Source of the DNA: Novosphingobium resinovorum | GTDB lineage: Bacteria; Pseudomonadota; Alphaproteobacteria; Sphingomonadales; Sphingomonadaceae | Length of the DNA: 64,000 bases | NCBI RefSeq assembly: GCF_001742225.1 | Contig: NZ_CP017075.1 | Location: 2,976,001 to 3,040,000 of the forward strand | Direction of reading: 5' to 3' | In this document: in pieces, positions 16,389 to 24,822 of the stretch | Layout: every line of letters begins with the position of its first letter | Position numbering within the stretch: position 1 is the first letter of the stretch | The notes under the pieces: model-generated | What the model saw: only the letters and a program-made list of their open reading frames with translations | Database searches by the model: none | Told to the model about the DNA's origin: nothing | Translations under genes and position numbers: made by a program

Positions 16389-17061
16389 AAAACCACTCCT
16401 TCTACCGGAGTGGAACGACATTCCCCGCCAAGTCAGCCGTCAACGCCATCCGCCGTGTTCCCACAACGTTCTTCAACTTGGCCAAAATCGCAGCTTCGGG
16501 CCGACTGGGCCTATAAGGGCAGTCAGTGCACGGTCTCTGCGGCTTGCCGGATTTGGCGCAAGCTCGACTGCGATGTCGGCTCCTTCCGGAGCAACGCCCC
16601 GCGCCAGACCAACGACGGGGCGCTACGAGCGGATGCGACGCGAGACGGTGGAAGCCAAAGAGGCGCGCGCCGCCGAGGAACTCAAGAACCGGCGCGAGCG
16701 GACCGCTTTCACTGCTGACAAGCAGCGCTATCTCGGCCGCCAGATCGAATTCGATCTTCCCGCCCCGATCACTGTCGACAGACGTGTCATCCGTTCGGTC
16801 CGTATCCGCTACGGCGTCGGGTTGGACTTCCTTGGCAACCTGTCGAACCATCCTCTTGTCGAGGAGCCGATCCAGGAAGTGGACGGAAATATGAGGACGG
16901 CAAAGGAGCGCACGACGACTGACGGGTGTCAACGGCGGAGCAAAACCAGGCCGTTGGGCGGCGCAAAAGTAGGCCACTTGGCGCCGCAAGCGGGGAACGG
17001 CGGGAGGGCGTAGCCCGACTAGAGTTTCCCGCTTGCGGCGTCGGCTATTTTCGTGAGGGCT

Positions 17062-17832
17062 TCAGCCTGCCTTTCGGGCGCGGCTTTGGGCGAGACGGTA
17101 GCTTTCGCCGTTCATCTCGAGGATGTTGACGTGGTGGGTGATGCGATCGAGCAGTGCGCCGGTCAGACGCTCGGAGCCCAACGTCTCCGTCCATTCATCG
17201 AAAGGCAGATTGCTGGTGATCAGCGTCGCGCCGCGTTCGTAACGCTGCGAGATCAGCTCGAACAGCAGTTCCGCCCCGGTCTTGGAGAGCGGCACGAAGC
17301 CCAGCTCGTCGATGATGAGGAGCTTGTAGGTAGCCATCTGCTTCTGGAAGCGCAGAAGACGCCGTTCGTCGCGAGCCTCCATCATCTCGCTGACGAGAGC
17401 GGCGGCCGTGATAAAGCCGACTGCCAAGCCCTTCTGGCAGGCGGCCAGACCGAGACCGAGGGCGACATGAGTTTTGCCCGTGCCACTGGGGCCGAGCGCG
17501 ATGACGTTCTCGCGGCGCTCGATCCATTCACAGCGCGCCAATTCCAATACCTGCATCTTGTTGAGCTTCGGAATGGCGGTGAAGTCGAAGCTGTCGAGGC
17601 TTTTGACGACCGGGAACTTCGCCGCCTTGATACGGCGTTCGACCTTGCGGCGGTCCCGCTCGATCATCTCCCGCTCGGCAAGACGAGCAAGGTATCCGAC
17701 ATGGTCCACGCCTTCGGACGCGCATAGCCGGGCCAGCTTCTGGTGCTCGCGCTGGAAGGTCGGCAGCTTGAGGGTCTTGAGGTAATGGGAAAGCAAAATC
17801 GCAGGGGGATTGTCAGGCGCTTCGGCGCTCAT
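17062..17832 (-). CDS. istB: IS21 helper ATPase IstB
   Basis: AAA+ ATPase of 256 residues from the ATG at 17832, which overlaps the istA stop (ATGA). The start at 17961 would add 43 residues inside istA and is rejected. The N-terminal region (LLSHYLKTLKLPTFQREHQK) is IstB-like. It is followed by Walker A GPSGTGKTHVA, Walker B LLIIDELGFVPLS, sensor 1 ITSNLPFDEW and the arginine-finger region GALLDRITHHVNILEMNGESYR. It assists IstA in target selection. Confidence 0.95.
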   Translation of the reverse strand: MSAEAPDNPPAILLSHYLKTLKLPTFQREHQKLARLCASEGVDHVGYLARLAEREMIERDRRKVERRIKAAKFPVVKSLDSFDFTAIPKLNKMQVLELARCEWIERRENVIALGPSGTGKTHVALGLGLAACQKGLAVGFITAAALVSEMMEARDERRLLRFQKQMATYKLLIIDELGFVPLSKTGAELLFELISQRYERGATLITSNLPFDEWTETLGSERLTGALLDRITHHVNILEMNGESYRLAQSRARKAG

Positions 17833-19325
17833 GCCGCTTCTCCTGCATCCGATGACAGGAGGCGCATGTATGCCTTCGCCGACGTCGTCTCGACCGTCGC
17901 CCTTGGCAGGTAAGGATAGATGGACAGGTCCAGCCGTGGCGGCCGGCGCTCCACCCGACACAGGAGAAGATGCTTGACGGCGTCGAAGCTGATCGCGCCG
18001 AGTTGGAGGGCCTGCTTCACCGCCCCGTGCAGATCGACGAGATCGAAGCTTTCCAGCAAACGCAGCACCTGCACATACTCACGGCGGCCCTGCTTGGCCA
18101 TACGTGCTTCCATCAGGCGGCGCAGCGTGGCGAACTCTTCGGGCAATTCCCATCCCTGAAGAGGGGCGGCCTGATCCAATGCATTGATCTTCTGCTCGAT
18201 CAGCGGCAGGTAATGGATGGGATCAAAGACGACGTCTTCCCGTTCCCAGCTCCGGGGATGACGAGCAATGATCTCGCCGCGGCAGCCGATCACCACCTCG
18301 TCGACATAACCCCGGACCCAGACTTGCCTGTGGCCATAGGCGACCGGAACAGAGTAGTCGTTGGTCTTGTAGCGGACCAGGGATTGCGCCGTCACTCTGG
18401 CGCTGGCCTGGTCACAGGCATCGAACGGCGAAGCCGGCAATGCGCGCATGGCGGCGAGATCGCGCTGCAGCCGCTCTCCGATCGTCTCGCTCTCGCCGCG
18501 CAGCCTGTCGTGCTGGCGCTTGCGGCACTGCTCTTCCAGCCAGGTGTTGAACACATCCCATGTCGTGAACCGTGGGATCGGAACCATGAAGTTGCGACGA
18601 GCATAGCCAACGAGGCCCTCGACATTCCCCTTGTCGTTGCCCTTGCCGGGGCGACCGTAGCGATCCCGGATCAGGTAGTGGGACAGGAAGCCGCTGAACA
18701 GCGCCGCTCGCTTGCGCGTGCCGTCGGGCAAGATCTTGACCACCAGGCAACGATCATTGTCGTAGACGATCGATTGCGGCACGGCCCCGAAGAAGGCGAA
18801 CGCATGGATGTGGCCATCGACCCACGCCTCAGCCACCGCAGCGGGATAGGCTCGCACATAGCAGGCGTCGCTATGCGGCAGGTCGAGCACAAAGAAACGG
18901 GCTTTCTGCTCGACACCGCCGATCACCACCATCGCCTCGCCGAAGTCCGCCTGTGCATGGCCGGGCGGATGCGACAGCGGCACGAACATCTCCTGGCAGC
19001 GCTGCTCTCGCTCGCGCATGTAATCCTTGATGATCGTGTAGCCGCCGGTGAACCCGCATTCGGCACGCAGCCGGTCGAACACTCGCTTGGCCGTATGGCG
19101 CTGCTTGCGCGGAACCGTCAGGTCCTCATCCAGCCAATGATCGATGGTCGAAACAAATGCATCCAGCTTCGGACGTCGGATCGGTGACCGGCGCTGATAG
19201 CCGGGAGGAGTCGAATACGACAGCATCTTGGCAACGCTGTCGCGCGATATGTTGAAATGCTTCGCTGCCTGACGCCGGCTCATCCCTTCCGAGACGGCCA
19301 GGCGAACCTTCAGATAAAGTTCCAC
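17829..19325 (-). CDS. istA: IS21 transposase IstA
   Basis: DDE transposase of 498 residues, complete. N-terminal HTH (VSEGMSRRQAAKHFNISRDS), integrase core with HPPGHAQADFGEA, SIVYDNDRC and KGNDKGNVEGLVGYARRNFM (the D, D and E positions), and a C-terminal beta-barrel region (ARVTAQSLVRYKTNDYSVP, HPRSWEREDVVFDPIHYLP). It is not closely similar to the istA remnant of element 1, so two different IS21 types have been here. Confidence 0.95.
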   Translation of the reverse strand: MELYLKVRLAVSEGMSRRQAAKHFNISRDSVAKMLSYSTPPGYQRRSPIRRPKLDAFVSTIDHWLDEDLTVPRKQRHTAKRVFDRLRAECGFTGGYTIIKDYMREREQRCQEMFVPLSHPPGHAQADFGEAMVVIGGVEQKARFFVLDLPHSDACYVRAYPAAVAEAWVDGHIHAFAFFGAVPQSIVYDNDRCLVVKILPDGTRKRAALFSGFLSHYLIRDRYGRPGKGNDKGNVEGLVGYARRNFMVPIPRFTTWDVFNTWLEEQCRKRQHDRLRGESETIGERLQRDLAAMRALPASPFDACDQASARVTAQSLVRYKTNDYSVPVAYGHRQVWVRGYVDEVVIGCRGEIIARHPRSWEREDVVFDPIHYLPLIEQKINALDQAAPLQGWELPEEFATLRRLMEARMAKQGRREYVQVLRLLESFDLVDLHGAVKQALQLGAISFDAVKHLLLCRVERRPPRLDLSIYPYLPRATVETTSAKAYMRLLSSDAGEAA

Positions 19326-19749
19326 GGTGTAGATCCCCTGTCCCTCCTGCGTTCAATGCAGAAGGGAAATAGGTGGCCGGATTTTACTCCGCCCGCGGCC
19401 GGACTATCCCGCCGCTACCGTGGCCGGTTTTTGCACCGCCGCTCTCAGACGGGGGACGCTACGGCGCCAGGCTCCACATCGGCGAAGCCTTTGTCTCGGA
19501 GATCGATCTGCGGAAATGAACAGGAAGCATCATGTCCGTTTGGCGGGTTCAATCCGCGCAGGATCCCAATATCGGCGTCATCGTCTTCACATGTTCGTCG
19601 ATGCGTTCGAGCACCTTCCCCGGAATGACCGCGCGTTCGGGCAGCTCCCACCAGGTGGCGTTTACCCGCTCGACAATCTCAATGACTGCTTCTTTAATCG
19701 GGCATTGAGGTCAAGCTCCAATCTTCTCTTCCACTGCGTTTCGTCTTGG

Positions 19750-19870
19750 GCGGGTCACGCTTCTTTTCGTGGTCGGCGTACCGGCGCGAGCCGGAGCTGC
19801 CACAAGCATTGGTCGGATCGGGTCGGGGTGCCTTGCTTTCAGACGCGCTATGATGCGCAGCAGACATTTG
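19750..19870 (-). ncRNA. Predicted bridge RNA (seekRNA) of IS1111-type element 2
   Basis: Given on the minus strand, downstream of the transposase. AATGTCTGCT (19868-19859) matches the hipA flank AATGACTGCT (19681-19690) at 9 of 10 bases. The hairpin GCGC-ATCATA-GCGC follows. Then TCTGAAAG (19843-19836) matches the other target half exactly (complement of 21073-21080). Further on, CCAATGCT (19812-19805) matches the element's own end CCTATGCT at 7 of 8, followed by the hairpin CCGGC-TCGC-GCCGG. The fourth guide is not clear. RNA ends are a guess. Confidence 0.55.
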
Positions 19871-19948
19871 CGGCTTGGCCCCGGCTCCCTCGTCCGCACC
19901 GGACGAACTGCAACGACGAGCTGGTTTTCCTGGTAGGCGAACACATCG

Positions 19949-20986
19949 TCAGGCGAGCGCCTCCTTCTCGACGTTGCAGAACAGAGTGCCATCGGTCCAC
20001 ATGGCATGGAGCAGGACAGCAAGCTTCCGCGCCACGGCGACCATTGCGCGTTTGCGACCCTTCCGGCGCGCCAGCCGGGCACCAAAGCTGCGCAGCGATG
20101 AAGGCTGGCCGCGGCCGTTCATGATCGTGTTGGCCGCCATGAACAACGCCGACCGAACTTCGACATCTCCGGCCTTGGATATGTGGCCTGGATTGTCCTT
20201 TTCTCCAGACTGGTAGCGTCTGGGGGTAAGCCCAAAATGGGCAGCCACCGTCTTCGAGCGTCGGAAGCGCTTAGGGTCATCCACTGCTGCCTTGAAGGTC
20301 AGCGCAGCGACAAAGCCGACGCCCGGCGCGGACATGAGCAGCTGGCAAATCGGATCATCATGCGCGATGGACCTGACGCGCTTATCGATCTCGAGAAATA
20401 CGCGGTAAAGGTGACTGCGGGCATCCAGCAGCGGACCAAGCGCTTCGGCCAGCGCGGGATCTGCAATCACAGCCTGGCGCGCCATATCGTCGAACCGGGC
20501 ATGATAGATCTGCGCCGGCAGTTTGAAGCCATAGACCTTGAGCAGGCCACGTACCTCGTTTTCGAGGTCGATGCGCCGCCGCAACAGCGCTTTGCGTGCC
20601 GCCAGCAGCGTCTTCAGCCGTTGGCTCTCAAGGCTCTTCACATGCACCTCGCGGTACCAGCCGGTGCGCAGGATTTGGGCAATGCCGCGTGCATCATTCC
20701 GGTCGGTCTTGTTGCGCAGGCTCGACAGGGTCGTCTTCACCTGCCGGGCTTCCATCACGACAACGCGGAAGCCTTCGGCCCGCAGCCCCGCCGTCAGCCA
20801 CGGTGTGAGGTTGCCGGTCTCCAGCGCAACGCCATCAACATGCTCGGAAAAGCTTCGTATCGCGTCGGCAATCTCATCGATCTCCGAGGCAACTTCACGT
20901 TCAAGGCATACCTTGCCCTGCTCGTCGATAATGCACAGCGACGACGACCGCAGGCCAACGTCAACACCAACATAATGTCCCATCAT
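19949..20986 (-). CDS. IS110-family transposase
   Basis: DEDD transposase of 345 residues. The RuvC-like N-terminal domain starts MGHYVGVDVGLRSSSLCIID and includes VALETGNLTPWL and NKTDRNDARGIAQ. The Transposase_20 domain has LMSAPGVGFVAALTF and AAHFGLTPRRYQSGEKDNPGHISKAGDVEVRSAL. It differs clearly in sequence from the transposase at 13002-14174, so the two insertions are separate types. The frame appears complete. Confidence 0.93.
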   Translation of the reverse strand: MMGHYVGVDVGLRSSSLCIIDEQGKVCLEREVASEIDEIADAIRSFSEHVDGVALETGNLTPWLTAGLRAEGFRVVVMEARQVKTTLSSLRNKTDRNDARGIAQILRTGWYREVHVKSLESQRLKTLLAARKALLRRRIDLENEVRGLLKVYGFKLPAQIYHARFDDMARQAVIADPALAEALGPLLDARSHLYRVFLEIDKRVRSIAHDDPICQLLMSAPGVGFVAALTFKAAVDDPKRFRRSKTVAAHFGLTPRRYQSGEKDNPGHISKAGDVEVRSALFMAANTIMNGRGQPSSLRSFGARLARRKGRKRAMVAVARKLAVLLHAMWTDGTLFCNVEKEALA

Positions 20987-22169
20987 AGTCTCCCTGCTTC
21001 TCAGTGGTCCAAAAGACCAACAATTATATCAGGGAACCCGCCTCATGCTCAGAGCGAGCCCGATTACCTATGCTTTCAGAACCGCGGGTTCCGCCAGCTT
21101 CGCGCGATTGGCGAAAGCCTTCCAGCGGGGCGCTGTCAGCGCCTTGAAGGATCTCTCGCCGCCGAGCGACAGCGCCAAAGTGTCAGCCGGGATATAGGGC
21201 ACGGTTGATAGCACGTCGTAGATCGGGGAGAGTTTGGGCTTGTCGCTATTGCCGGGATAGATCAGCGACCAGTTCTTGAGGTGCATGTCGCCATTGCCCG
21301 TGATCACCGTCAAAGCCAGGCGGCGCACGAATTCGAGCGCGGCGGCTGGCGAAACCGCCATGCCCAGCGCCGAGGCGATATCGTGATAGGCCGCACCCTC
21401 GTATTTGCGCGCTGGATAGATGCCGAAGACCTGGGCGAAATCCTCGATATGGATGCGCGCGCCTTCGGGTCCGCGATCGAAGCGTTTGACGAGAAGAACC
21501 TTGCCATCGGACAGCGTGTCGAACTCTTCCGGTATGCCTTCGAAATCAGACTTCTCGACGAGTTCGCGCTCCGGTACGTCCATACCGATTGCCGCCGCCA
21601 GCGCCAGGTTTGCGAACTCATTCTCCGAAACCCCCGGGAACGAGGTCGAAGGGAACTTGGCGATGTATTGGCCCTGCCCGTCGCCCAATGGCAGGGTCAG
21701 GCCGCCGCCCTTGCCGGTGTTCTTCATTACAGACAGCTTCATCTGCACGCCTGCGAGAGAAAACCGCGCCTTTGGTTTGCCGTGTCCGGAATGTTCGGCG
21801 ACGATAGTCGTGCCGTCGCTCGGCAGGACGCGGACAGCGCCTGGCAGGTCCGCGCCGAGGGCGGCGAGAAGGTCGAAATCGTTGCCGGCACGCACACTGC
21901 CGGCGTGGTGCTTTTCCATCGCTTCGCGCAGCTTGTCTTCTGGAAGAAGATTGGCGAAGAAGGCCGGCAGGGTGCCGGCAAGCGGTTTTGGGTCCTTGCG
22001 CAATCCGCCGGCCGCGGCTCGGAAGGACAGGCTGAGAACCGGAAAGCCGCCCGTTGCACGATAGGCCTCATCGAAGCTGAAGGCGTTGAAATCGCCCGGC
22101 GTCCTGACGATCGTTCCGACCTTGACGTCGGTCAGCAGAACATCGAGTGAGGGAATGGACTTCGGGGCC

Positions 22170-22487
22170 TTAACGGTTTGAGCCATGATCGCTCTCGTCC
22201 GGCTGAGTCAGGAAGGCAGGAAGGTCGTCTTCGTCGCTCGGCCGCAGCAGCGCGTTGACCGCAGGCACCATGGACAGCGGTATCAGCATCATCTCGAGAC
22301 CAAGGGCGCGCGCGATGTTGACCAAGGTCGTGGCGCGGGCGGCAGCGGTGCCCGTCTCGATGTCGCGATAACGAGGGCGAGAGATGCCGGCGAGGTCCGC
22401 GACCTGCTCTTGTGTCATTGCCGAACTCAGCCGGGCTTGCTTCAGCAGAAGGCCGATTTCTCGCAGTGCATCAGATTCAGATTGCAT
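22170..22487 (-). CDS. hipB: HipB-type antitoxin, XRE-family DNA-binding protein
   Basis: Antitoxin and autorepressor of 105 residues. The helix-turn-helix is LRLLLKQ-like IGLLLKQARLSSAMTQEQVADLAGISRPRYRDIETG, with TTLVNIARALGLEMMLIPL following as in HipB. The acidic, disordered tail (PSDEDDLPAFLTQPDESDHG) overlaps the hipA start by 17 bases, so hipB and hipA were co-translated. The promoter region carries palindromes with HipB geometry. With hipA broken, hipB may now be only a repressor. Confidence 0.9.
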   Translation of the reverse strand: MQSESDALREIGLLLKQARLSSAMTQEQVADLAGISRPRYRDIETGTAAARATTLVNIARALGLEMMLIPLSMVPAVNALLRPSDEDDLPAFLTQPDESDHGSNR

Positions 22488-22488
22488 A

Positions 22489-22508
22489 ATGATCTCCTAA
22501 CAGATCAA
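22489..22508. promoter_or_regulatory. Putative HipB operator 1
   Basis: ATGATC-N8-GATCAA, a one-mismatch inverted repeat lying just upstream of the hipB start at 22487. The half-site and 8-base spacing match operator 2. E. coli HipB binds TATCC-N8-GGATA, which has the same spacing. Confidence 0.6.
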
Positions 22509-22559
22509 CTCCGCCGACAAGGAATCGTATAGGGATCATTTCTGTTGTTGTCAATTAGG

Positions 22560-22579
22560 ATGATCTGGCCACGGATCAT
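22560..22579. promoter_or_regulatory. Putative HipB operator 2
   Basis: Perfect inverted repeat ATGATC-TGGCCACG-GATCAT. Single GATCAT half-sites also occur at 22534-22539 and 22605-22610. With operator 1 this gives an operator array 71 bases apart across the hipB upstream region. Confidence 0.6.
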
Positions 22580-22709
22580 ATAGGATAGAAGAGATACGGA
22601 AACAGATCATCGACGGGCGACGGTGACTTCGTGCAACCCGGCAGATTCGACGGGTTGACCAGCCGTGCACGCTCTCCCACTCTCCTGGCACTGCTGAAGG
22701 AGGCACGAA

Positions 22710-23081
22710 GTGGAGAGCAACGACGGATGGCGCGTGGCACGCGAGCCCAACCTGCTTCAACGACTAAGGGCAAGGCGCGCCATGCAAGCCTATGAAAAGG
22801 CCCGCGTGCCTTATGACCAACTGGCCCGCCAGATTGAGACGCTCGAAGCGGAAAGGGAGGCGATGGTGCTTGCGATTGCGGCCCGCGTCAGGGCTGGGGA
22901 GACCATTGACCGCCGTTCTGGAGAAGAGCTGCTGCGATATAACAAGCTGTTCGCCGATCTCGAAAGACCGTGGGAAAAGGCCGAGGCGAACATGAAGAAG
23001 GCGCACGCGGCAGTGACAGAACTGCTGGATGAGCTGGGGTTCGAGGATGTTTCCGGGGTGGCCCCGGAGGACAAGGATTGA
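22710..23081 (+). CDS. Hypothetical helical protein
   Basis: A 123-residue protein from a GTG start with a strong ribosome binding site (AAGGAGG, seven bases upstream). It is almost entirely charged helix: LLQRLRARRAMQAYEKARVP, LARQIETLEAEREAMVLAIA, EELLRYNKLFADLERPWEKA. It probably forms a coiled coil. There is no membrane span, signal or known motif. It lies in a patch of small accessory genes and its function is unknown. Confidence 0.65.
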   Translation: MESNDGWRVAREPNLLQRLRARRAMQAYEKARVPYDQLARQIETLEAEREAMVLAIAARVRAGETIDRRSGEELLRYNKLFADLERPWEKAEANMKKAHAAVTELLDELGFEDVSGVAPEDKD

Positions 23082-23117
23082 TTGCCCGCTGACCGTGGCG
23101 CCGGTGCATTTTTTCGC

Positions 23118-23519
23118 TCAGCGGCGGATCGGGCGGCGCGCTCCGGCTTCAGCGAGGCTTTCCACAATGTCGGGCCAGGCTGGGTATGTTTCGACCAGAT
23201 TGTCCATGAACTCCAAGTCCCGATCGATCCGGGCAAGAGCCTGCGCCCGCCAGGTGTCGTTATAGCTGATGCTCATCAGCGCGGCGCTTTCCATCACATC
23301 GATGTCCGGCGGCAGCTTCTCCATTACGGCGGTCACGAGGCCCGCCCATTGCTGCAACAGCAAGGCAGGACCGGGATCGGCGCGTTCCTTCAGCTTTTCG
23401 CCAAGCAGGCCGATCAGGGCCAGGAAGCGCGTTGGCCAGTCTTCTGCGCGCAATTCGTCGACCAGTTCGTCAACGCTATGACGGATGGCTTCGGGAAGGT
23501 GCTCGTAGAGCGATGTCAC
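23118..23519 (-). CDS. Hypothetical protein
   Basis: About 133 residues if started at the GTG at 23519 (VTSLYEHLPEAIRHSVDELVD). An upstream ATG at 23597 would overlap the DUF1971 gene by 35 bases and add a basic leader. The protein is acidic and helical (FLALIGLLGEKLKERADPGP, LVTAVMEKLPPDIDVMESAA, LARIDRDLEFMDNLVETYPA). I recognise no domain. It follows the DUF1971 gene closely and may be in an operon with it. Confidence 0.6.
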   Translation of the reverse strand: MTSLYEHLPEAIRHSVDELVDELRAEDWPTRFLALIGLLGEKLKERADPGPALLLQQWAGLVTAVMEKLPPDIDVMESAALMSISYNDTWRAQALARIDRDLEFMDNLVETYPAWPDIVESLAEAGARRPIRR

Positions 23520-23562
23520 ATTCCAATCCTCCAGGTCTGCCGATATACTACCGGTCGGTCCC

Positions 23563-23853
23563 CTATTCGCCCTTCGGAGCCGAATAAAACTCGACATACA
23601 TGCGCACCGCGCCGAGCGGCTCGACCTCGTGCAACTGTTCCGGGACCACGACGCCCGGCGTTCCGGGCGTCAGCGTCGTCTGCGAGGCGGGTTCATAAAT
23701 CCGGTAGATGAGCTCACCCTCGAGCACGTGGATCAACGCCCATGTTCCGGCCTTGGTGCTGTGTTGACGGCGTAGCGCGGCCGGCAACGTCGCCTCCGTG
23801 AATTCTGGGGAGCGACTGTAGGCGACCATGCCCTCCGGCAATCCTGTCATCAC
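23563..23853 (-). CDS. DUF1971/YeaR-family small cupin-like protein
   Basis: A 96-residue protein resembling the DUF1971 family (YeaR and the TehB N-terminal domain). It has LPEGMVAYSRSPEFTEATLP, HSTKAGTWALIHVLEGELIYRI and GVVVPEQLHEVEPLGAVRMYVEFY, a beta-rich cupin-like fold. Relatives are linked to tellurite and nitrosative stress, but the biochemical role is unknown. Starts at 23853 or 23850 are equivalent. It is next to a universal stress protein, which suggests a small stress gene group. Confidence 0.8.
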   Translation of the reverse strand: MMTGLPEGMVAYSRSPEFTEATLPAALRRQHSTKAGTWALIHVLEGELIYRIYEPASQTTLTPGTPGVVVPEQLHEVEPLGAVRMYVEFYSAPKGE

Positions 23854-23879
23854 CCTTCCTCCATCAGTTTGACCTCTAC

Positions 23880-24330
23880 TCAGCGCACGACCAACACTGG
23901 TACCGGACTATGCGCCAGAACTTCGGAGGTCTGGCTGCCGAGAAGCAGCCGGCCGATACCCCTGCGTCCGTGCGAAGACATCGCGATCAGACTGCAATCG
24001 CGATCCTTGGCAGCAGCGATGATCGCCTCCGCAGGCTGCGCGTCGGGAACATGCAGGGTTTCGGCGTCAACACCGAGCTTGTCTGCAGCTACCTTCGCGT
24101 CCGCGAGGACTTTGCCGGCAGCTTCCTTCTGGCCGGCGTCATACTCGGCCATTTCGTCCGGCCCCGGAACCCACCCGGGTCCGGCGGCGCCGGCATAGAT
24201 GGGAAAGCGCTCGGTCACGGTGACGATGGTCAACCTTGGCTTCGAGACTTTTGGCCAGCGACAGGCCGTGATCGACGCCTTTCTGCGCCACGTCCGAACC
24301 ATCGGTCGAGATGAGAATGTGCTTGTACAT
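23880..24330 (-). pseudogene. Universal stress protein (UspA family) with a frameshift
   Basis: It begins MYKHILISTDGSDVAQKGVD, with the normal Usp start, and runs to SLAKSLEAK. There an extra G in the GCCAAGGTTGACC context (about 24232-24237) shifts the frame. In the next frame the protein continues normally, LTIVTVTERFPIYAG, to the nucleotide-binding tail SHGRRGIGRLLLGSQTSEVL and VPVLVVR. The rest is undamaged, so the change is recent or a sequencing error. Confidence 0.85.
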
Positions 24331-24381
24331 GCCTTACGTCCTTTCGGTTGGAGACGCTCGCCGATGCTTGGTGAACCAAAG

Positions 24382-24822
24382 TCAGCCAATGGGATTGCTG
24401 GTGGCTGAATAGGTCCAGGGGTTTACCAACTGCACGCCGAGCGGCAAGAAATCCGCGACATTGCACGTCGCGACGGCCAGCCCATGGGTCAGCGCTGTCG
24501 CCGCGATCATCGCGTCGGCGGTCGGTCGTTTCTGCGCCGTGGGCAGCGTGCCTGCGGCAAGCGCGGCTTCACGCGAGAAGTCGAGTACGCGCCCGTCGAA
24601 GACAGGGAGTACGATTTTGTCGAGCCAGCGGGTCAGATCGCGGGCGAATTCGGGATCGCGCCCTTCCTCACGCTGAATGCCGAACCTGATCTCCATCAGC
24701 GTCACCGACGAGATGAAAGCCTCGCCGATATCGTAGTCGCGCAGAAAGAGGCGGAACGCCTCGTCCTGACGGTCGGGACGGCGCGCCGCCGATACGACAT
24801 TGGTATCGAGCAGGAGCGCCAT
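24382..24822 (-). CDS. vapC: PIN-domain toxin ribonuclease (VapC type)
   Basis: A 146-residue PIN domain with acidic metal ligands at LLLDTNVVSA (D6), ITLMEIRFG-like SVTLMEIRFGIQ (E), PTADAMIAATAL (D) and LAVATCNVADF (N/D). VapC toxins cleave tRNA or rRNA. The start overlaps the antitoxin stop by one base, so the two are co-translated as in other vapBC modules. It is close to the FitB subgroup in length. Confidence 0.9.
   Translation of the reverse strand: MALLLDTNVVSAARRPDRQDEAFRLFLRDYDIGEAFISSVTLMEIRFGIQREEGRDPEFARDLTRWLDKIVLPVFDGRVLDFSREAALAAGTLPTAQKRPTADAMIAATALTHGLAVATCNVADFLPLGVQLVNPWTYSATSNPIG

Larger units (their letters stand above)
16927..19447 (-). mobile_element. IS21-family element 2, intact
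   Basis: Ends TGTCAACGGCGGAGCAAAAC (left) and TGAGAGCGGCGGTGCAAAAA (right, inverted) share the GGCGG-GCAAAA core. Related internal repeats (GGCGCAAAAGTAGGCC; GGAGTAAAATCCGGCC) lie just inside both ends, as usual in IS21. It is flanked by a 6-bp target duplication GACGGG at 16921-16926 and 19448-19453. It is 2521 bp long, with istA and istB complete and overlapping by four bases. Confidence 0.93.
16616..19519 (+). pseudogene. Unidentified gene interrupted by IS21 element 2
   Basis: From about 16616 the plus strand reads like real coding DNA: GRYERMRRETVEAKEARAAE, TADKQRYLGRQIEFDLPAP and VLRSV-like VIRSVRIRYGVGLDFLGN. At 16926 the frame meets the IS21 insertion. If the IS and one target copy (GACGGG) are removed, the same frame continues as GRYGARLHIGEAFVSEIDLRK and stops at 19519, 29 bases short of the convergent hipA stop. 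I do not recognise the protein. The 5' end is uncertain, because upstream (16389-16615) no frame is convincing. Confidence 0.45.
19694..21074 (-). mobile_element. IS110-family element 2 (IS1111 type) inside hipA
   Basis: The limits come from the hipA frame. The core CT occurs at 19692-19693 and again at 21073-21074, and deleting one unit restores AVLK-EAVIEIV. One transposase is encoded on the minus strand, with about 86 non-coding bases before it and about 255 after it. The long 3' non-coding end fits the IS1111 group. No terminal inverted repeat is visible, which is normal for this family. Confidence 0.8.
19549..22186 (-). pseudogene. hipA: HipA-family serine/threonine kinase toxin, interrupted by an IS1111-type element
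   Basis: The first part (22186-21073) encodes the HipA N-subdomain and most of the kinase core: ARFSLAGVQMKLSV, YIAKFPSTSFPGVSENEFA, VLLVKRFDR, the catalytic loop GNGDMHLKNWSLIYP near residue 300, and SPIYDVLSTVPY. As it stands it ends at AVLKA followed by a stop inside the IS. The missing tail lies beyond the IS at 19691-19549: EAVIEIVERVNATWWELPER, then VLERIDEHVKTM. Joined across the CT core the frame is unbroken and gives 418 residues, the normal HipA length. The truncated 372-residue product keeps the catalytic loop but lacks the last helices. Confidence 0.85.

Noticed and set aside
16402..16989. Minus-strand frame of 195 codons between the Tn3 stub and IS21 element 2
   Set aside because: Its composition is that of a shadow frame, and the plus-strand frame in the same DNA has better codon use and continues across the IS21 insertion.
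19694..21074. Terminal inverted repeats for IS1111-type element 2
   Set aside because: The two ends show no convincing inverted similarity. The boundaries come from the hipA frame and the CT core instead.
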